Numbered from the stretch's first letter, positions 1-9,031 are shown. The stretch is 64,000 nucleotides of DNA from Pedobacter psychroterrae (GCF_004331695.1 NZ_SJSL01000001.1:1488001-1552000), one strand, 5' to 3'. The notes: generated by a model not told the origin, from the letters alone. Translations and numbers: made by a program.

Positions 1-12
1 TAAAACCCTGTT

Positions 13-180
13 TTAGAATACTTTGCTTACCAGCCAGATAATCACGGCAATAACTAATACGACAACGATAATTCCGGTTACCATACCAGCTTTAAAGATG
101 TCACCAATTACTTCACAACTTGTTAAAGTTGTGCACAGGAAAGCAATAATTGCGAGTGGAAAGTATCTTTTAATTGTCAT
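13..180 (-). CDS. small lipoprotein with one membrane segment
   Basis: A 55-residue protein is read from the ATG at 180. A longer frame opening at 207 would put nine charged residues before the signal sequence, so 180 is preferred. Residues 1-21 form a lipoprotein signal with an LTSC lipobox, and residues about 30-53 are a continuous hydrophobic helix rich in Val and Ile. The mature protein would be a tiny lipidated membrane peptide. Similar 50-60 residue proteins occur widely in Bacteroidota without a proven function. A weak promoter-like CAAATATT (reverse strand AATATTTG) lies near 204-211. Confidence 0.6.
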   Translation of the reverse strand: MTIKRYFPLAIIAFLCTTLTSCEVIGDIFKAGMVTGIIVVVLVIAVIIWLVSKVF

Positions 181-231
181 AAACTTTGTTTTTTTAGTAC
201 CTAACAAATATTTATGATAATGGTTTTAAAT

Positions 232-966
232 TTACTTGCCATTTACCTTAAGCAATTCTATTTCGAATACCAAGGTGCTGTAAGGTGGAATTTCGCCCTG
301 ACCCCCCTCGCCATACGCCAGGTTGTAAGGGATAAAGAATTTGTATTTTGAACCGGTAGACATAAGTTGTACTCCTTCCGTCCATCCTGGGATCACATTG
401 TTTAATGGCAATGATAGTGGTTGATCTCTTTTGTAAGAGCTATCGAATTCGGTTCCGTTAAGTAAAGTTCCTTTATAGTGTACCAGTACCGTGTCGGATG
501 CTGCCGGCTTTATGCCCGTGCCTTTTGTAAGCACCAGGTACTGCAAGCCACTTGGGGTGGTCTGTACACCAGTCTGTGTTTTGTTTTTCTCTAAAAAGCT
601 TTTTCCTTCTGCGATTGCGGGAGCATATTTTTGTTGGGTCACTTTATTGAAAAGATCACCGATTGCCTGCTTAAATTTCTCCTCAGGGATAGAAAATGCC
701 GATCCTGCAAATGCGTCTTTAAAGCCTCTTACTAAAAGATCGTAGTTTAACAAGGTAAGTCCGTCTTGCTTCATGCCTGATGCCATCTTGGCGCCTAATG
801 CATAACTTGCAGAATCAAGATTTGATTTGAAAATAGGCTGTGTGCCCGCTTTTACTGCCGTCTTAACCGGAGTTACTTTTTTTGCTGCGGTTGTGGTTTT
901 CTTGGTTTGCGACATGGCCGTAAAAGCGCATAACGGCAATAAAAATGTGATAATGATCTTCTTCAT
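232..966 (-). CDS. FKBP-type peptidyl-prolyl cis-trans isomerase, exported
   Basis: The protein has 244 residues. Residues 1-19 are a Sec signal ending near AMSQ, followed by a Lys/Thr/Ala-rich linker (20-45). An FKBP amino-terminal dimerisation domain (about 47-130) starts with DSASYALGAKMASG. A canonical FKBP domain (about 140-244) carries VHYKGTLLNGTEFDSSY, VIPGWTEGVQLM and LAYGEGG. It should catalyse proline isomerisation during folding in the periplasm, like FkpA/Mip proteins. It lies downstream of ndk on the same strand, but a terminator between them argues for separate transcription. Confidence 0.93.
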   Translation of the reverse strand: MKKIIITFLLPLCAFTAMSQTKKTTTAAKKVTPVKTAVKAGTQPIFKSNLDSASYALGAKMASGMKQDGLTLLNYDLLVRGFKDAFAGSAFSIPEEKFKQAIGDLFNKVTQQKYAPAIAEGKSFLEKNKTQTGVQTTPSGLQYLVLTKGTGIKPAASDTVLVHYKGTLLNGTEFDSSYKRDQPLSLPLNNVIPGWTEGVQLMSTGSKYKFFIPYNLAYGEGGQGEIPPYSTLVFEIELLKVNGK

Positions 967-1000
967 CTTTATAAAATTGTGTGGAAAGATACAAAGTAAA

Positions 1001-1032
1001 TAAAAAAATAAGCACCTGTTGGGGTGCTTATT
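1001..1032 (-). terminator. intrinsic terminator of ndk
   Basis: A perfect 10-bp inverted repeat (1007-1016 with 1023-1032, AATAAGCACC and its complement) around a 6-base loop. On the minus strand it is followed by a T-run at 1002-1008. It lies just beyond the ndk stop codon and separates ndk from the FKBP gene. Confidence 0.88.
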
Positions 1033-1055
1033 GGCTAATTAACGTGTGTAATATC

Positions 1056-1475
1056 TTAAAAACGCTCGCCAGCTGTAAAGAAGAAGTCTCCTTCTGCAGC
1101 AGCATTTTCGTCAGAATCTGAACCGTGAACGGCATTTGCATCGATAGATTTTGCATATTTCTGACGAATGGTTCCTTCGGCTGCCTGAGCAGGATTGGTA
1201 GCACCTATTAAAGTCCTAAAATCTTCCACAGCATTGTCTTTTTCTAAGATAGCGGCAACGATGGGTCCTGAAGACATAAAGCTTACCAAGTCAGCATAGA
1301 ATGGACGATCTTTGTGTACTTCGTAAAACTGACCTGCTGTTTCAGCCGTAAGTTTGGTGTATTTTAATGCTACGATCTTAAATCCGGCTGTAGTAATGTC
1401 ATTGATAATCGCACCAATATGGCCGTTTGCTACTGCATCAGGCTTGATCATGGTAAAAGTTCTGTTTGTACTCAT
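1056..1475 (-). CDS. ndk: nucleoside diphosphate kinase
   Basis: The protein has 139 residues, the usual length. It moves the gamma phosphate of ATP onto NDPs through a phosphohistidine. The start [10 protein letters not shown] is the family signature, and the active-site histidine is His117 in NAVHGSDS. Arg and Lys residues of the nucleotide site (KPD, RPFY, RQKYAKS) are present. The gene has its own promoter (1498-1505) and terminator (1001-1032), so it is a single-gene unit divergent from the DHH phosphoesterase gene. Confidence 0.98.
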   Translation of the reverse strand: MSTNRTFTMIKPDAVANGHIGAIINDITTAGFKIVALKYTKLTAETAGQFYEVHKDRPFYADLVSFMSSGPIVAAILEKDNAVEDFRTLIGATNPAQAAEGTIRQKYAKSIDANAVHGSDSDENAAAEGDFFFTAGERF

Positions 1476-1497
1476 CTTTAAATTTTGATATTTTGTG

Positions 1498-1505
1498 CAA
1501 AAATA
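1498..1505 (-). promoter_or_regulatory. ndk promoter -7 element
   Basis: The reverse strand reads TATTTTTG, matching the Bacteroidota -7 consensus TAnnTTTG, 22 nt before the ndk start codon. Confidence 0.6.
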
Positions 1506-1579
1506 CGTTTTATAGTTATAATATTAAAGGTTGAAACCTACATAAAAATTTAATAGGCTTCAATTTATCATTAATTCAT

Positions 1580-1587
1580 TAGCTTTG
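1580..1587 (+). promoter_or_regulatory. promoter -7 element of the DHH phosphoesterase gene
   Basis: TAGCTTTG matches TAnnTTTG and ends 12 nt before the ATG at 1600, so the predicted leader is only about 9 nt. An in-frame TTG at 1585 falls inside this element and is therefore an unlikely start. Confidence 0.6.
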
Positions 1588-1599
1588 CGACCGAAAATT

Positions 1600-2610
1600 A
1601 TGTTGTCGATCTCAGAAATAAAAACATTGCTGGCTACGCCGCAGAAAATTGTGATTACTACGCACCATAAACCTGACGGTGATGCCATGGGCTCGTCTTT
1701 AGGTTTATATGCTTATTTAATACAATTAGGACATCATGTAAAGGTAATCACACCAACTGATTATCCGTATTTTTTGCATTGGCTGCCCAATAATTCTGAT
1801 GTAATTATCTATACAGAGCAGCTTGAAGAAGCTGCAAAACTGGTAGCTGAAGCGGCCCTGATATTTTGTCTCGATTTTAACAGTCTGACAAGAATCAATC
1901 AGCTTGGTGAACTGGTCAGGTCCTCAGATGCCTATAAGCTGATGATAGACCATCATCTGGAACCGGAAGATTTTGACGATTACCGCCACTGGAATATCAA
2001 TGCGTGTGCGGCTGCACAGCTGGTTTATGATTTTATTGTAAATGAACTGGGCGATGCAGCACGCATGAATAAAGACATCGCTACCTGCTTATATACAGGC
2101 ATCATGACGGATTCAGGTTCTTTCAGGTTTGCTTCTGCTAACTCTGCTGTTTACCGTATTGCTGCAGATTTGATAGATGCCGGTGCAGAGCACTGGAGAA
2201 TTCATCAGCTGGTATACGATAATGCAACAGAAAACCGTTTACGCTTTTTGGGTCATTGCATAAGCAATAAATTAGAAGTATTGAGAGAATTTAATACGGC
2301 AATTATATCGGTTACCAAAGAAGAATTGAACAGGTTTGATATCGTAACGGGTGATACTGAGGGAATAGTGAATTATGCGCTCTCTATTAATGGTATTAAA
2401 CTAGCTGCATTTATTATTGAAAGAACTGATAAAGTTAAATTATCTTTGCGCTCCACCGGAGATTTTCCGGCTAATGAAATTTGCAAGAAATTTTTTAGCG
2501 GAGGTGGTCACAGGAATGCTGCAGGAGGTGTTTCTGAAAAAAATCTGGAAGAAACAGTAGCTGAATTTAAATCAATACTGACAGAGTATAAAACCCAGTT
2601 ATTGCAATAG
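1600..2610 (+). CDS. DHH-family phosphoesterase, NrnA-like
   Basis: The protein has 336 residues from the ATG at 1600. The DHH core shows HHKPDGDAMGSSLG, LDFN, MIDHH and TDSGSFRF, which bind manganese. The DHHA1 domain ends in SGGGHRNAAGG, the nucleotide-binding GGGH motif. The family degrades short oligoribonucleotides and often also dephosphorylates pAp to AMP. It acts in the cytoplasm. The FKBP lipoprotein gene follows 49 nt downstream on the same strand, so the two may be co-transcribed up to the terminator at 3682-3727. Confidence 0.93.
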   Translation: MLSISEIKTLLATPQKIVITTHHKPDGDAMGSSLGLYAYLIQLGHHVKVITPTDYPYFLHWLPNNSDVIIYTEQLEEAAKLVAEAALIFCLDFNSLTRINQLGELVRSSDAYKLMIDHHLEPEDFDDYRHWNINACAAAQLVYDFIVNELGDAARMNKDIATCLYTGIMTDSGSFRFASANSAVYRIAADLIDAGAEHWRIHQLVYDNATENRLRFLGHCISNKLEVLREFNTAIISVTKEELNRFDIVTGDTEGIVNYALSINGIKLAAFIIERTDKVKLSLRSTGDFPANEICKKFFSGGGHRNAAGGVSEKNLEETVAEFKSILTEYKTQLLQ

Positions 2611-2659
2611 GAACGAGAACTTTAAAATATATATATAAACGAAAAATTAAAACAACCAC

Positions 2660-3652
2660 ATGAAGAAAGGTATAATTATTCTTTTCGCAGCTACACTTGG
2701 ATTGGCTGCTTGTAACAATTACAAAAAAGGACCGGGAGGTTTAGTGTATCAGATCCACAAAGATGGTGGTAATGAGAAAATTAAAGAAGGGGATGTAATC
2801 AAAGTGAACTTTATTCAGAAAAGTGAAAAAGATTCAGTGATGTTCAATACATATGATGTTGGCCAGGGCCAAATCTTTCCGGTTGGAAAAATGGCATATC
2901 CTGGTGACATGAATGACGTACTTTTCCTTTTTGGTGAAGGCGATAGTGCTACTTTCAAGTTGAACCTTGATACAATGGCAAAAAATACCGGTCAGCCAAA
3001 GCCACCGACGAATGCTAAAGATACCTACCTGATTTTTACAGTTAAAATTGAAAAGGTATTCAAGAAAGGAGCAAATGAAGCTGATTCTACATTCCAGAAA
3101 AGAGCTCAGGAATTTTTCCAGAAAGATTACCTTGCAGGTGTAGCTAAGATGAAAGATGCTGAAGCAGGAAAGATCAAGAAATTTGTGGGTGATAGTAACT
3201 TGAAACTGCAAACTTCTCCTTCAGGATTACAGTATGTGATTACCACACCGGGAGGTGCTGTAAAACCATTGCCTGGTGATACCATCAAATTAAAGTATAC
3301 TGGTAAATTGCTGACTAAAAAGTCTGACGGTAAAGATAATGTATTTGATACCACAGACGAGAAAGTAGCTAAAGACGCTGGTATTCACAATGCAATGGCC
3401 CAATATGCTCCTCGTGCATTTACAGTAGGAAATGCAATTCCTGGATTTGATGAAGGTGTACAATTATTGGGTAAAGGCGGAAAAGCAACTTTACTAATCC
3501 CTTCTTCACTTGCTTATGGTGAAGGTGGCCAGCCTCAGGCTAAGATCGGCCCTTATTCACCTTTGTATTTTGATGTTGAAGTAGTGGATATCATCAAACC
3601 GAAAGCAGGAGCTACTATAGCGCCGCCACCACCACCGGTAGTTAAGAAATAA
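2660..3652 (+). CDS. FKBP-type peptidyl-prolyl isomerase lipoprotein, two FKBP-like halves
   Basis: The protein has 330 residues. The signal ends in the lipobox LAAC with the lipidated cysteine at residue 18. Residues about 25-135 resemble a degenerate FKBP domain (GGLVYQIHKDGG, then DVIKVNFIQKSEKDS) that lacks the usual catalytic aromatic set. Residues about 175-315 form a full FKBP domain with SPSGLQYVITTPGG, IPGFDEGVQLL and SLAYGEGG. A Pro-rich end (APPPPPVVKK) closes it. It is anchored in a membrane and faces the periplasm. Its position after a DHH phosphoesterase recalls GldI-type isomerases of gliding bacteria, but no gliding genes are visible here, so no symbol is given. Confidence 0.88.
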   Translation: MKKGIIILFAATLGLAACNNYKKGPGGLVYQIHKDGGNEKIKEGDVIKVNFIQKSEKDSVMFNTYDVGQGQIFPVGKMAYPGDMNDVLFLFGEGDSATFKLNLDTMAKNTGQPKPPTNAKDTYLIFTVKIEKVFKKGANEADSTFQKRAQEFFQKDYLAGVAKMKDAEAGKIKKFVGDSNLKLQTSPSGLQYVITTPGGAVKPLPGDTIKLKYTGKLLTKKSDGKDNVFDTTDEKVAKDAGIHNAMAQYAPRAFTVGNAIPGFDEGVQLLGKGGKATLLIPSSLAYGEGGQPQAKIGPYSPLYFDVEVVDIIKPKAGATIAPPPPPVVKK

Positions 3653-3681
3653 TTGATAAAGGACAAGTTCCTGGATTAAAT

Positions 3682-3727
3682 AAATGAAAAACCCTGCCTG
3701 GTATAGTACCGGCAGGGTTTTTCATTT
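3682..3727. terminator. bidirectional intrinsic terminator after the FKBP lipoprotein gene
   Basis: Two 17-nt arms are perfect complements (3682-3698 and 3711-3727, core AAAAACCCTGCC and GGCAGGGTTTTT) around a 12-nt loop. A- and T-runs on the two sides allow use in either direction. Confidence 0.93.
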
Positions 3728-3752
3728 ATTGGTTCAGGGTAGGTTTTTTTAT

Positions 3753-3760
3753 TAACTTTG
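3753..3760 (+). promoter_or_regulatory. tatD promoter -7 element
   Basis: TAACTTTG ends 3 nt before the ATG at 3764. If the G sits at -4, transcription starts on the A of the start codon, giving a leaderless mRNA. An in-frame TTG at 3758 lies inside the element and was rejected as the start. Confidence 0.65.
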
Positions 3761-3763
3761 CTC

Positions 3764-4531
3764 ATGCTTTTAACGGATACCCATACGCACCTTTATTACG
3801 AAACAGATCAGGAAAAACAAGCTTTGCTCATGCAGCGTTGTTTTGATAATAAGGTAGAAAGACTATTCCTTCCTAATGTAGATATTGCATCAATTAGCAA
3901 AATTGATGATCTGGTAACTAAATATCCGAAAAACTGCTTTGCCATGGCCGGTCTGCACCCTTGTGATGTAAAGGAGGATTATGAGCTGGTTTTGGACGAG
4001 ATCTGTGGCCGCATTGCCGACAGGCAGGTGTATGCTATTGGAGAGATTGGAATAGACCTGCATTGGGACAAGACCACGCTTGAGTTTCAAAAAGCAGCAT
4101 TTAAGGAACAGATCAACTGGGCCAAAGATCTGGATCTGCCCATTGTAATTCATTGCCGTGAAGCTTTTGATGAGATATTTGAAGTGCTGGACGAAGAAAA
4201 GGATGAAAAGTTAAGAGGGATATTTCATTGTTTTACAGGTGATACTGAACAGGCAAAGCATGCAATTGACCTGGGTTTTTATCTTGGGATCGGTGGTGTG
4301 GTGACCTATAAGAATAGCGGACTGGCAGAGGTGCTGAAGGGTATTGACATAAAGCACATTGTTCTTGAAACAGACTCTCCTTACCTGGCGCCGGTACCAT
4401 TCAGAGGTAAGCCCAATGAGAGCAGCTACCTGCTGTATATTGCAGAAAAAGTGGCTGAGATTTACCAGATCAGTACAGAAGAAGTGGCTGAGATAACCAC
4501 TGCCAATTCTATCGCTGTCTTTAATATTTAG
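3764..4531 (+). CDS. TatD-family metal-dependent deoxyribonuclease
   Basis: The protein has 255 residues. It has the TatD amidohydrolase-type barrel with all metal ligands in view: TDTHTHLY at the start, GLHPCD, EIGIDLHWDKT, IVIHCREAFDE, IFHCFTGD and ETDSPYLAP. TatD proteins are cytoplasmic 3'-5' exonucleases or hydrolases acting on DNA or D-aminoacyl substrates. The asparaginase gene starts 2 nt after its stop codon, so the two are translationally close and very likely one operon. Confidence 0.95.
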   Translation: MLLTDTHTHLYYETDQEKQALLMQRCFDNKVERLFLPNVDIASISKIDDLVTKYPKNCFAMAGLHPCDVKEDYELVLDEICGRIADRQVYAIGEIGIDLHWDKTTLEFQKAAFKEQINWAKDLDLPIVIHCREAFDEIFEVLDEEKDEKLRGIFHCFTGDTEQAKHAIDLGFYLGIGGVVTYKNSGLAEVLKGIDIKHIVLETDSPYLAPVPFRGKPNESSYLLYIAEKVAEIYQISTEEVAEITTANSIAVFNI

Positions 4532-4533
4532 TA

Positions 4534-5550
4534 ATGACCAACATACTTATTATATACACGGGGGGGACGATCGGGATGGTTAACGATCCTAAAACAGGCG
4601 CGCTAATCCCTTTCGACTTTGCACAGATTCAGCAGAATGTACCTGAACTGGAGCGGCTAAACTACAACCTGGATGTACATTCATTTGATCCCATAATAGA
4701 TTCCTCTAATATGACACCGGTGATCTGGGCGGAGCTGGCGCAACTGATAGAGAAAAAATACGATGATTTTGATGGCTTTGTAATACTGCATGGTTCTGAT
4801 ACGATGGCTTTTACCGCAGCTGCCCTAAGCTTTATGCTCGAAAATTTGAGCAAGCCGGTAGTGCTTACAGGCTCTCAGCTGCCTATAGGGGAAATCCGGA
4901 CAGACGCTAAGGAGAACTTAATTACCGCACTGGAAATCGCTGCTACTAAGAATAACGGGAAAGCAATGATCCCTGAGGTTTGTATTTATTTTGACTATCA
5001 ATTGTTCAGAGGCAACAGGTCGATAAAATACAATTCAGAAAAATTTGAGGCATTTCTTTCTCCAAATTATCCCTTGCTGGCCGAGGCGGGAGTTACTTTA
5101 TCTTTCTTTCGTAACTATATTTTGCCTTACCCGGTCTGCCCATTAAAGGTTCATTTAAAGGTCAATTCAAACATAGGGGTACTCAAGTTGTATCCCGGAA
5201 TCACATCGCAGGCGGTAAAGGCAATTACACATTCCCCTGTGGATGCTATTGTTATGGAAAGTTTTGGGGCCGGAAATACTACTACTGCCAGCTGGTTCAT
5301 TGAATGTCTTCAGGAAGCGCTGGATGAGGGTAAGATCATCGTAGGGATTACCCAGTGTCAACAAGGCTCTGTGGAGCTTGGTATGTATGAGACGAGTAAA
5401 AAACTTCAGCAAATAGGTATTGTTAGCGGATACGACATGACTTTTGAAGCAGCTATTGCCAAATTAATGCACTTAATGGGACAAGGATTACCCCGGACTG
5501 AAGTAATGAGACTGATGGAGCAACCATTAAGGGGTGAATTAACTGCTTAA
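4534..5550 (+). CDS. ansA: type I asparaginase
   Basis: The protein has 338 residues and hydrolyses L-asparagine to aspartate and ammonia. YTGGTIGM near the start holds the first catalytic threonine. LHGSDTMAFTAAAL holds the second catalytic Thr-Asp pair. LTGSQLPIGEIRTDAKENL completes the site. No signal peptide is present, which fits the cytoplasmic type I enzyme. It directly follows tatD, probably in one transcript started from the leaderless tatD promoter. Confidence 0.95.
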   Translation: MTNILIIYTGGTIGMVNDPKTGALIPFDFAQIQQNVPELERLNYNLDVHSFDPIIDSSNMTPVIWAELAQLIEKKYDDFDGFVILHGSDTMAFTAAALSFMLENLSKPVVLTGSQLPIGEIRTDAKENLITALEIAATKNNGKAMIPEVCIYFDYQLFRGNRSIKYNSEKFEAFLSPNYPLLAEAGVTLSFFRNYILPYPVCPLKVHLKVNSNIGVLKLYPGITSQAVKAITHSPVDAIVMESFGAGNTTTASWFIECLQEALDEGKIIVGITQCQQGSVELGMYETSKKLQQIGIVSGYDMTFEAAIAKLMHLMGQGLPRTEVMRLMEQPLRGELTA

Positions 5551-5593
5551 AGTAAAACTTAAGTATTTGTTGTTCGCAGGGAAATTTTAATAT

Positions 5594-5601
5594 TAATTTT
5601 G
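5594..5601 (+). promoter_or_regulatory. promoter -7 element of the MBL-rhodanese gene
   Basis: TAATTTTG ends 4 nt before the ATG at 5606, predicting a 5' leader of about one nucleotide. Confidence 0.6.
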
Positions 5602-5605
5602 TTGT

Positions 5606-7021
5606 ATGATCATTGAGCAAATTTATACTGGATGTCTGGCCGAAGCCGCATACTATATTGAAAGCAATGGAGAAGCGGCCATAATTGATCCGCTACGTGA
5701 GGTTGAGCCTTATTTAAAAAGGGCAAGGAAAGCCAATGCACAAATAAAGTTTATTTTTGAGACCCATTTTCATGCTGATTTTGTATCTGGACATATTGAT
5801 CTTTCTGAAAAATCAGGAGCAGAAATCATATACGGGCCAACAGCTAAAACTTCTTTTAAGTCGCACATTGCAGCAGACGGCGAACAGTTTAACATTGGAG
5901 AATTAACCATTACTGTTTTACATACGCCAGGTCATACACCTGAATCAACTACTTATTTATTGCTGGACAAGCATGGTAAGCCTCATTGTATTTTTACCGG
6001 CGATACCCTGTTCATAGGAGATGTAGGAAGACCTGACCTTGCACAGCAGGGTTCGCTTACTATGGAAGATATGGCGGCAACTTTGTATGATTCTCTGCAT
6101 AATAAAATCATGACTTTGCCAGATGATGTGTTGGTATATCCCGCCCATGGCGCAGGCTCGGCTTGTGGTAAACACATGAGCAAGGAAACATTTGATACGC
6201 TTGGACATCAGAAGGAGGTCAATTATGCACTTAAAGCGGCTACAAAGGAGCAGTTTATTCGTGAAGTCACTTCCGATATATTGCCACCCCCCCAATACTT
6301 TGCCAAGAATGCAGCCATGAACAAACATGGTTATGAAAGTTTTGATGAAGTATATGAGAAAGGCCTGAATGGATTGTCTGCAGCAGCGTTTGAATTACTT
6401 GCGAATCAAACAGGCGCGTTGATATTAGATACGAGGCCACCTCAGATTTTTGCAAAAGGCTTTATTCCATCATCGGTAAATATTGGGCTGAACGGACAGT
6501 TTGCCCCTTGGGTAGGAGCGTTGATCACTGACCTTAAGCAGCCTTTGCTGCTGATTGTGGATGAGGGAAAAGAAGAGGAGGCAATCACCAGGCTGGCACG
6601 CGTTGGCTATGACAACACCATAGGTTATCTTGATGGCGGTATTGCGGCATGGGAAACTGCAGGAAAAGAGTTGGATAGCGTTACATCTGTGTCCCCTTCG
6701 GAATTTGAGGCAATCTTAAAAAAAGATGCAAACACCAATATCCTTGATGTGAGAAAGCCAGGTGAGTATGAGTCTGAGCATTTAGCATCTTCCCTTACAC
6801 GTCCTTTAGATTACATCAATGAATGGACTAATGAAATCGATCTAAAAGCAACTTACTACATCCATTGTGCCGGAGGGTATCGGTCTATGATAGCCGCTTC
6901 AATACTCAAGGCAAGGGGTGCTGAGCATGTAATAGACATTGCAGGGGGATATGAAGCCATTCAATCTACAGGGCTCGAACGAACCGATTTTGCCTGTTCC
7001 TCTAAGGCGATGAAATCTTAG
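5606..7021 (+). CDS. metallo-beta-lactamase fold hydrolase fused to two rhodanese domains
   Basis: The protein has 471 residues. Residues 1-250 are an ETHE1/persulfide-dioxygenase-like MBL domain: ETHFHADFVSGH, HTPGHTPES, FTGDTLFIGDVGRPDL and YPAHGAG supply the metal ligands. Residues about 255-350 form a rhodanese domain whose active loop has Asp (IVDEGKEEEA) where Cys is expected. Residues about 355-460 form a second rhodanese with the catalytic cysteine in YIHCAGGYRS. It probably oxidises glutathione-like persulfide to sulfite while the second rhodanese moves sulfur. No signal peptide is seen. Its 3' end overlaps the opposing hydrolase gene by 20 nt. Confidence 0.9.
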   Translation: MIIEQIYTGCLAEAAYYIESNGEAAIIDPLREVEPYLKRARKANAQIKFIFETHFHADFVSGHIDLSEKSGAEIIYGPTAKTSFKSHIAADGEQFNIGELTITVLHTPGHTPESTTYLLLDKHGKPHCIFTGDTLFIGDVGRPDLAQQGSLTMEDMAATLYDSLHNKIMTLPDDVLVYPAHGAGSACGKHMSKETFDTLGHQKEVNYALKAATKEQFIREVTSDILPPPQYFAKNAAMNKHGYESFDEVYEKGLNGLSAAAFELLANQTGALILDTRPPQIFAKGFIPSSVNIGLNGQFAPWVGALITDLKQPLLLIVDEGKEEEAITRLARVGYDNTIGYLDGGIAAWETAGKELDSVTSVSPSEFEAILKKDANTNILDVRKPGEYESEHLASSLTRPLDYINEWTNEIDLKATYYIHCAGGYRSMIAASILKARGAEHVIDIAGGYEAIQSTGLERTDFACSSKAMKS

Positions 7022-7988
7022 TCGCAAATATTTTAAGTTCCTGCGCTACGCTTTTAAGGTCTTTTGAGGTAATGTAAGATCCCATTACATGGTTTGCAGC
7101 ATTGGGTATTGCTTTCTTTGATTTCAGGTGTGAAGGCGTGCCGAGTTCATCATACATTTTTAGCATGGCATCCACCCTTACCACAGGGTCCTGCTCCTTT
7201 TCATTCTTGTAATAATAGAGCAACAGCACGGGCTGTTTAACTGCCTGAAATGTTTCTCTGGTCATGGTGGTCTCTAATAATTCCTGTAGCTGAACTACAG
7301 ACTCCAGACGGTATTTCGCATACCAGTATTTTTTGTAAGCTTCAGATCTCCAGTCGAGGGTTCTTTCCTTTCCTCCCATTACTATTCTGGAAATCTGCAG
7401 ACCCCAGGGATCGTTGAGCATAAAGGCGAGGGGGTCATTTATGGCGATGTTGGGGGATAACAAAATAAGGCTGTTAACCTCAGGATAAGTTGCCGCCAGT
7501 TTTAGCGCCAGTGTGCCACCAGTGGAAGTACTTGCAATAATTACTTTTTTGCCAAGTCTTTCTCCTATTTGAAGGGCTTGTTTTGCACTTTCCCAAAGAC
7601 GGTCGGCCGTCATATATTCCATTGCCGATGTGGTATCTATCCCATGGTCTGCCAGCCTGGCCAAATACAAATTGGCCTTTAGTGTTTTTGCCAGATACCT
7701 GTGGACCGGATTGCCTTCCTCTTTTGAGGCCGAGTATCCGTGCAGATAAACGACAGCATATTCTGTTTGGCGCTTAAGGATGCTGTCTGCCCAAACAATC
7801 TCTGCCTCATTATCCGGTCTTATTTTGTGCAGGCTTTCTATATGGTCAATGTATTCTTCCAATTGTCCAATTTCTGGTATAGGGAGCATTTTTGTTGCAT
7901 AGTGTGGATGGGAAGGTCTTGGGCCAAGTAGGTAGACCGTGGTTGCAACCAGCAGCAGCGAGAATAGTATTCCTAAAGTTATTTTCAC
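7002..7988 (-). CDS. alpha/beta hydrolase, membrane-anchored
   Basis: The protein has 328 residues. Residues 1-22 are an uncleaved anchor or signal. The oxyanion loop is YLHGYSASKEEGNP and the nucleophile is Ser155 in STSTGG. Later parts of the triad appear to be Asp in EQDPVVRVDAM and His in NAANHVMG. This resembles monoacylglycerol-lipase or carboxylesterase proteins; the substrate is unknown. It is convergent with the MBL-rhodanese gene and overlaps its last 20 nt, so their mRNA ends are antisense to each other. Confidence 0.87.
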   Translation of the reverse strand: MKITLGILFSLLLVATTVYLLGPRPSHPHYATKMLPIPEIGQLEEYIDHIESLHKIRPDNEAEIVWADSILKRQTEYAVVYLHGYSASKEEGNPVHRYLAKTLKANLYLARLADHGIDTTSAMEYMTADRLWESAKQALQIGERLGKKVIIASTSTGGTLALKLAATYPEVNSLILLSPNIAINDPLAFMLNDPWGLQISRIVMGGKERTLDWRSEAYKKYWYAKYRLESVVQLQELLETTMTRETFQAVKQPVLLLYYYKNEKEQDPVVRVDAMLKMYDELGTPSHLKSKKAIPNAANHVMGSYITSKDLKSVAQELKIFATKISSP

Positions 7989-8031
7989 CTTAAACTTTTT
8001 ACTAAAAGTACGCTTTTAAAGGAATTTAATT

Positions 8032-8039
8032 TATGTTTG
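8032..8039 (+). promoter_or_regulatory. promoter -7 element of the polyprenyl synthase gene
   Basis: TATGTTTG matches TAnnTTTG. The ATG at 8033 is part of this element, so translation more likely begins at 8060. Confidence 0.6.
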
Positions 8040-8059
8040 CACACACATTTTTTAGACGA

Positions 8060-9031
8060 ATGCCGGGAATAAATCAAATAAAACTGCCTATAGCCGCTGA
8101 CATTGATGTCTTTGAAGAAAAGTTTAAAGCTTCTATGCATAGTGACGCCCCTTTATTGGACCGGATTACTCATTATATTGTAAAAAGGAAGGGTAAACAG
8201 ATTCGTCCGATGTTTGTGTTCTTTGCCGCTAAACTGTGTGGCGGGATCATAGAATCTACACACCGGGGTGCTGCTTTGGTGGAGCTGTTACATACCGCCA
8301 CTTTGGTGCACGATGATGTAGTGGACAATGCCTACGAACGCAGGGGATTCTTTTCCATCAATGCTTTATGGAAGAATAAGATAGCTGTGCTGGTGGGAGA
8401 TTATCTGCTGGCAAAGGGCTTGCTGCTTTCGGTTAATAATGGTGAGTTCAGGTTGCTGCAGATTGTGTCGGAGGCTGTGAAACAAATGAGCGAAGGAGAA
8501 CTTCTGCAGATTGAAAAAGTAAGGCGGATGGACATTAGCGAAGCGTTGTACTTTGATGTGATCCGCCAGAAAACTGCTTCATTGATTGCTTCCTGTTGCG
8601 CATGTGGAGCTGCTTCTGCAGGTGCAGATGAACAGACAGTGGAGAAAATGAGGTTATTTGGTGAAAAAGTGGGAATTGCTTTTCAGATTAAAGATGATAC
8701 GTTTGACTTCGGGACAGATGATGTAGGCAAACCGCTTGGTATTGATATCAAGGAAAAGAAAGTGACGCTTCCGCTTATTTATGCATTAAACAGAGCAGAA
8801 AGATCAGAAAAGAAGAGAATAGTGAGTCTGGTAAAGAACCATCAGGATGATCCAAAAAAAATACAGGAGATCATAGATTTTGTGAATGCAAAAGATGGCG
8901 TTCATTATGCCAATCAGAAAATGCTTCAATACCAGCAAGAAGCTTTCGATATCCTGTATAGTTTTGAAGCAGGAGAAGCCAGAACCGGACTGGAGCAGTT
9001 GGTCCGCTATACAACTGAACGTAAAAAGTAA
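8060..9031 (+). CDS. polyprenyl diphosphate synthase
   Basis: The protein has 323 residues from the ATG at 8060; an upstream in-frame ATG at 8033 lies in the promoter. The first aspartate-rich motif is DDVVD (residues 85-89) and the second is DDTFD. KGKQIRP before the first motif binds isopentenyl diphosphate. It chain-elongates allylic diphosphates, probably making the side chain of menaquinone. Chain length cannot be read from the sequence. The M28 peptidase gene begins 6 nt downstream. Confidence 0.94.
   Translation: MPGINQIKLPIAADIDVFEEKFKASMHSDAPLLDRITHYIVKRKGKQIRPMFVFFAAKLCGGIIESTHRGAALVELLHTATLVHDDVVDNAYERRGFFSINALWKNKIAVLVGDYLLAKGLLLSVNNGEFRLLQIVSEAVKQMSEGELLQIEKVRRMDISEALYFDVIRQKTASLIASCCACGAASAGADEQTVEKMRLFGEKVGIAFQIKDDTFDFGTDDVGKPLGIDIKEKKVTLPLIYALNRAERSEKKRIVSLVKNHQDDPKKIQEIIDFVNAKDGVHYANQKMLQYQQEAFDILYSFEAGEARTGLEQLVRYTTERKK

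Noticed and set aside
2660-3652. Naming the FKBP lipoprotein gldI
   Set aside because: Position and architecture recall GldI, but no other gliding genes are visible and the N-terminal half looks different enough to leave this open.
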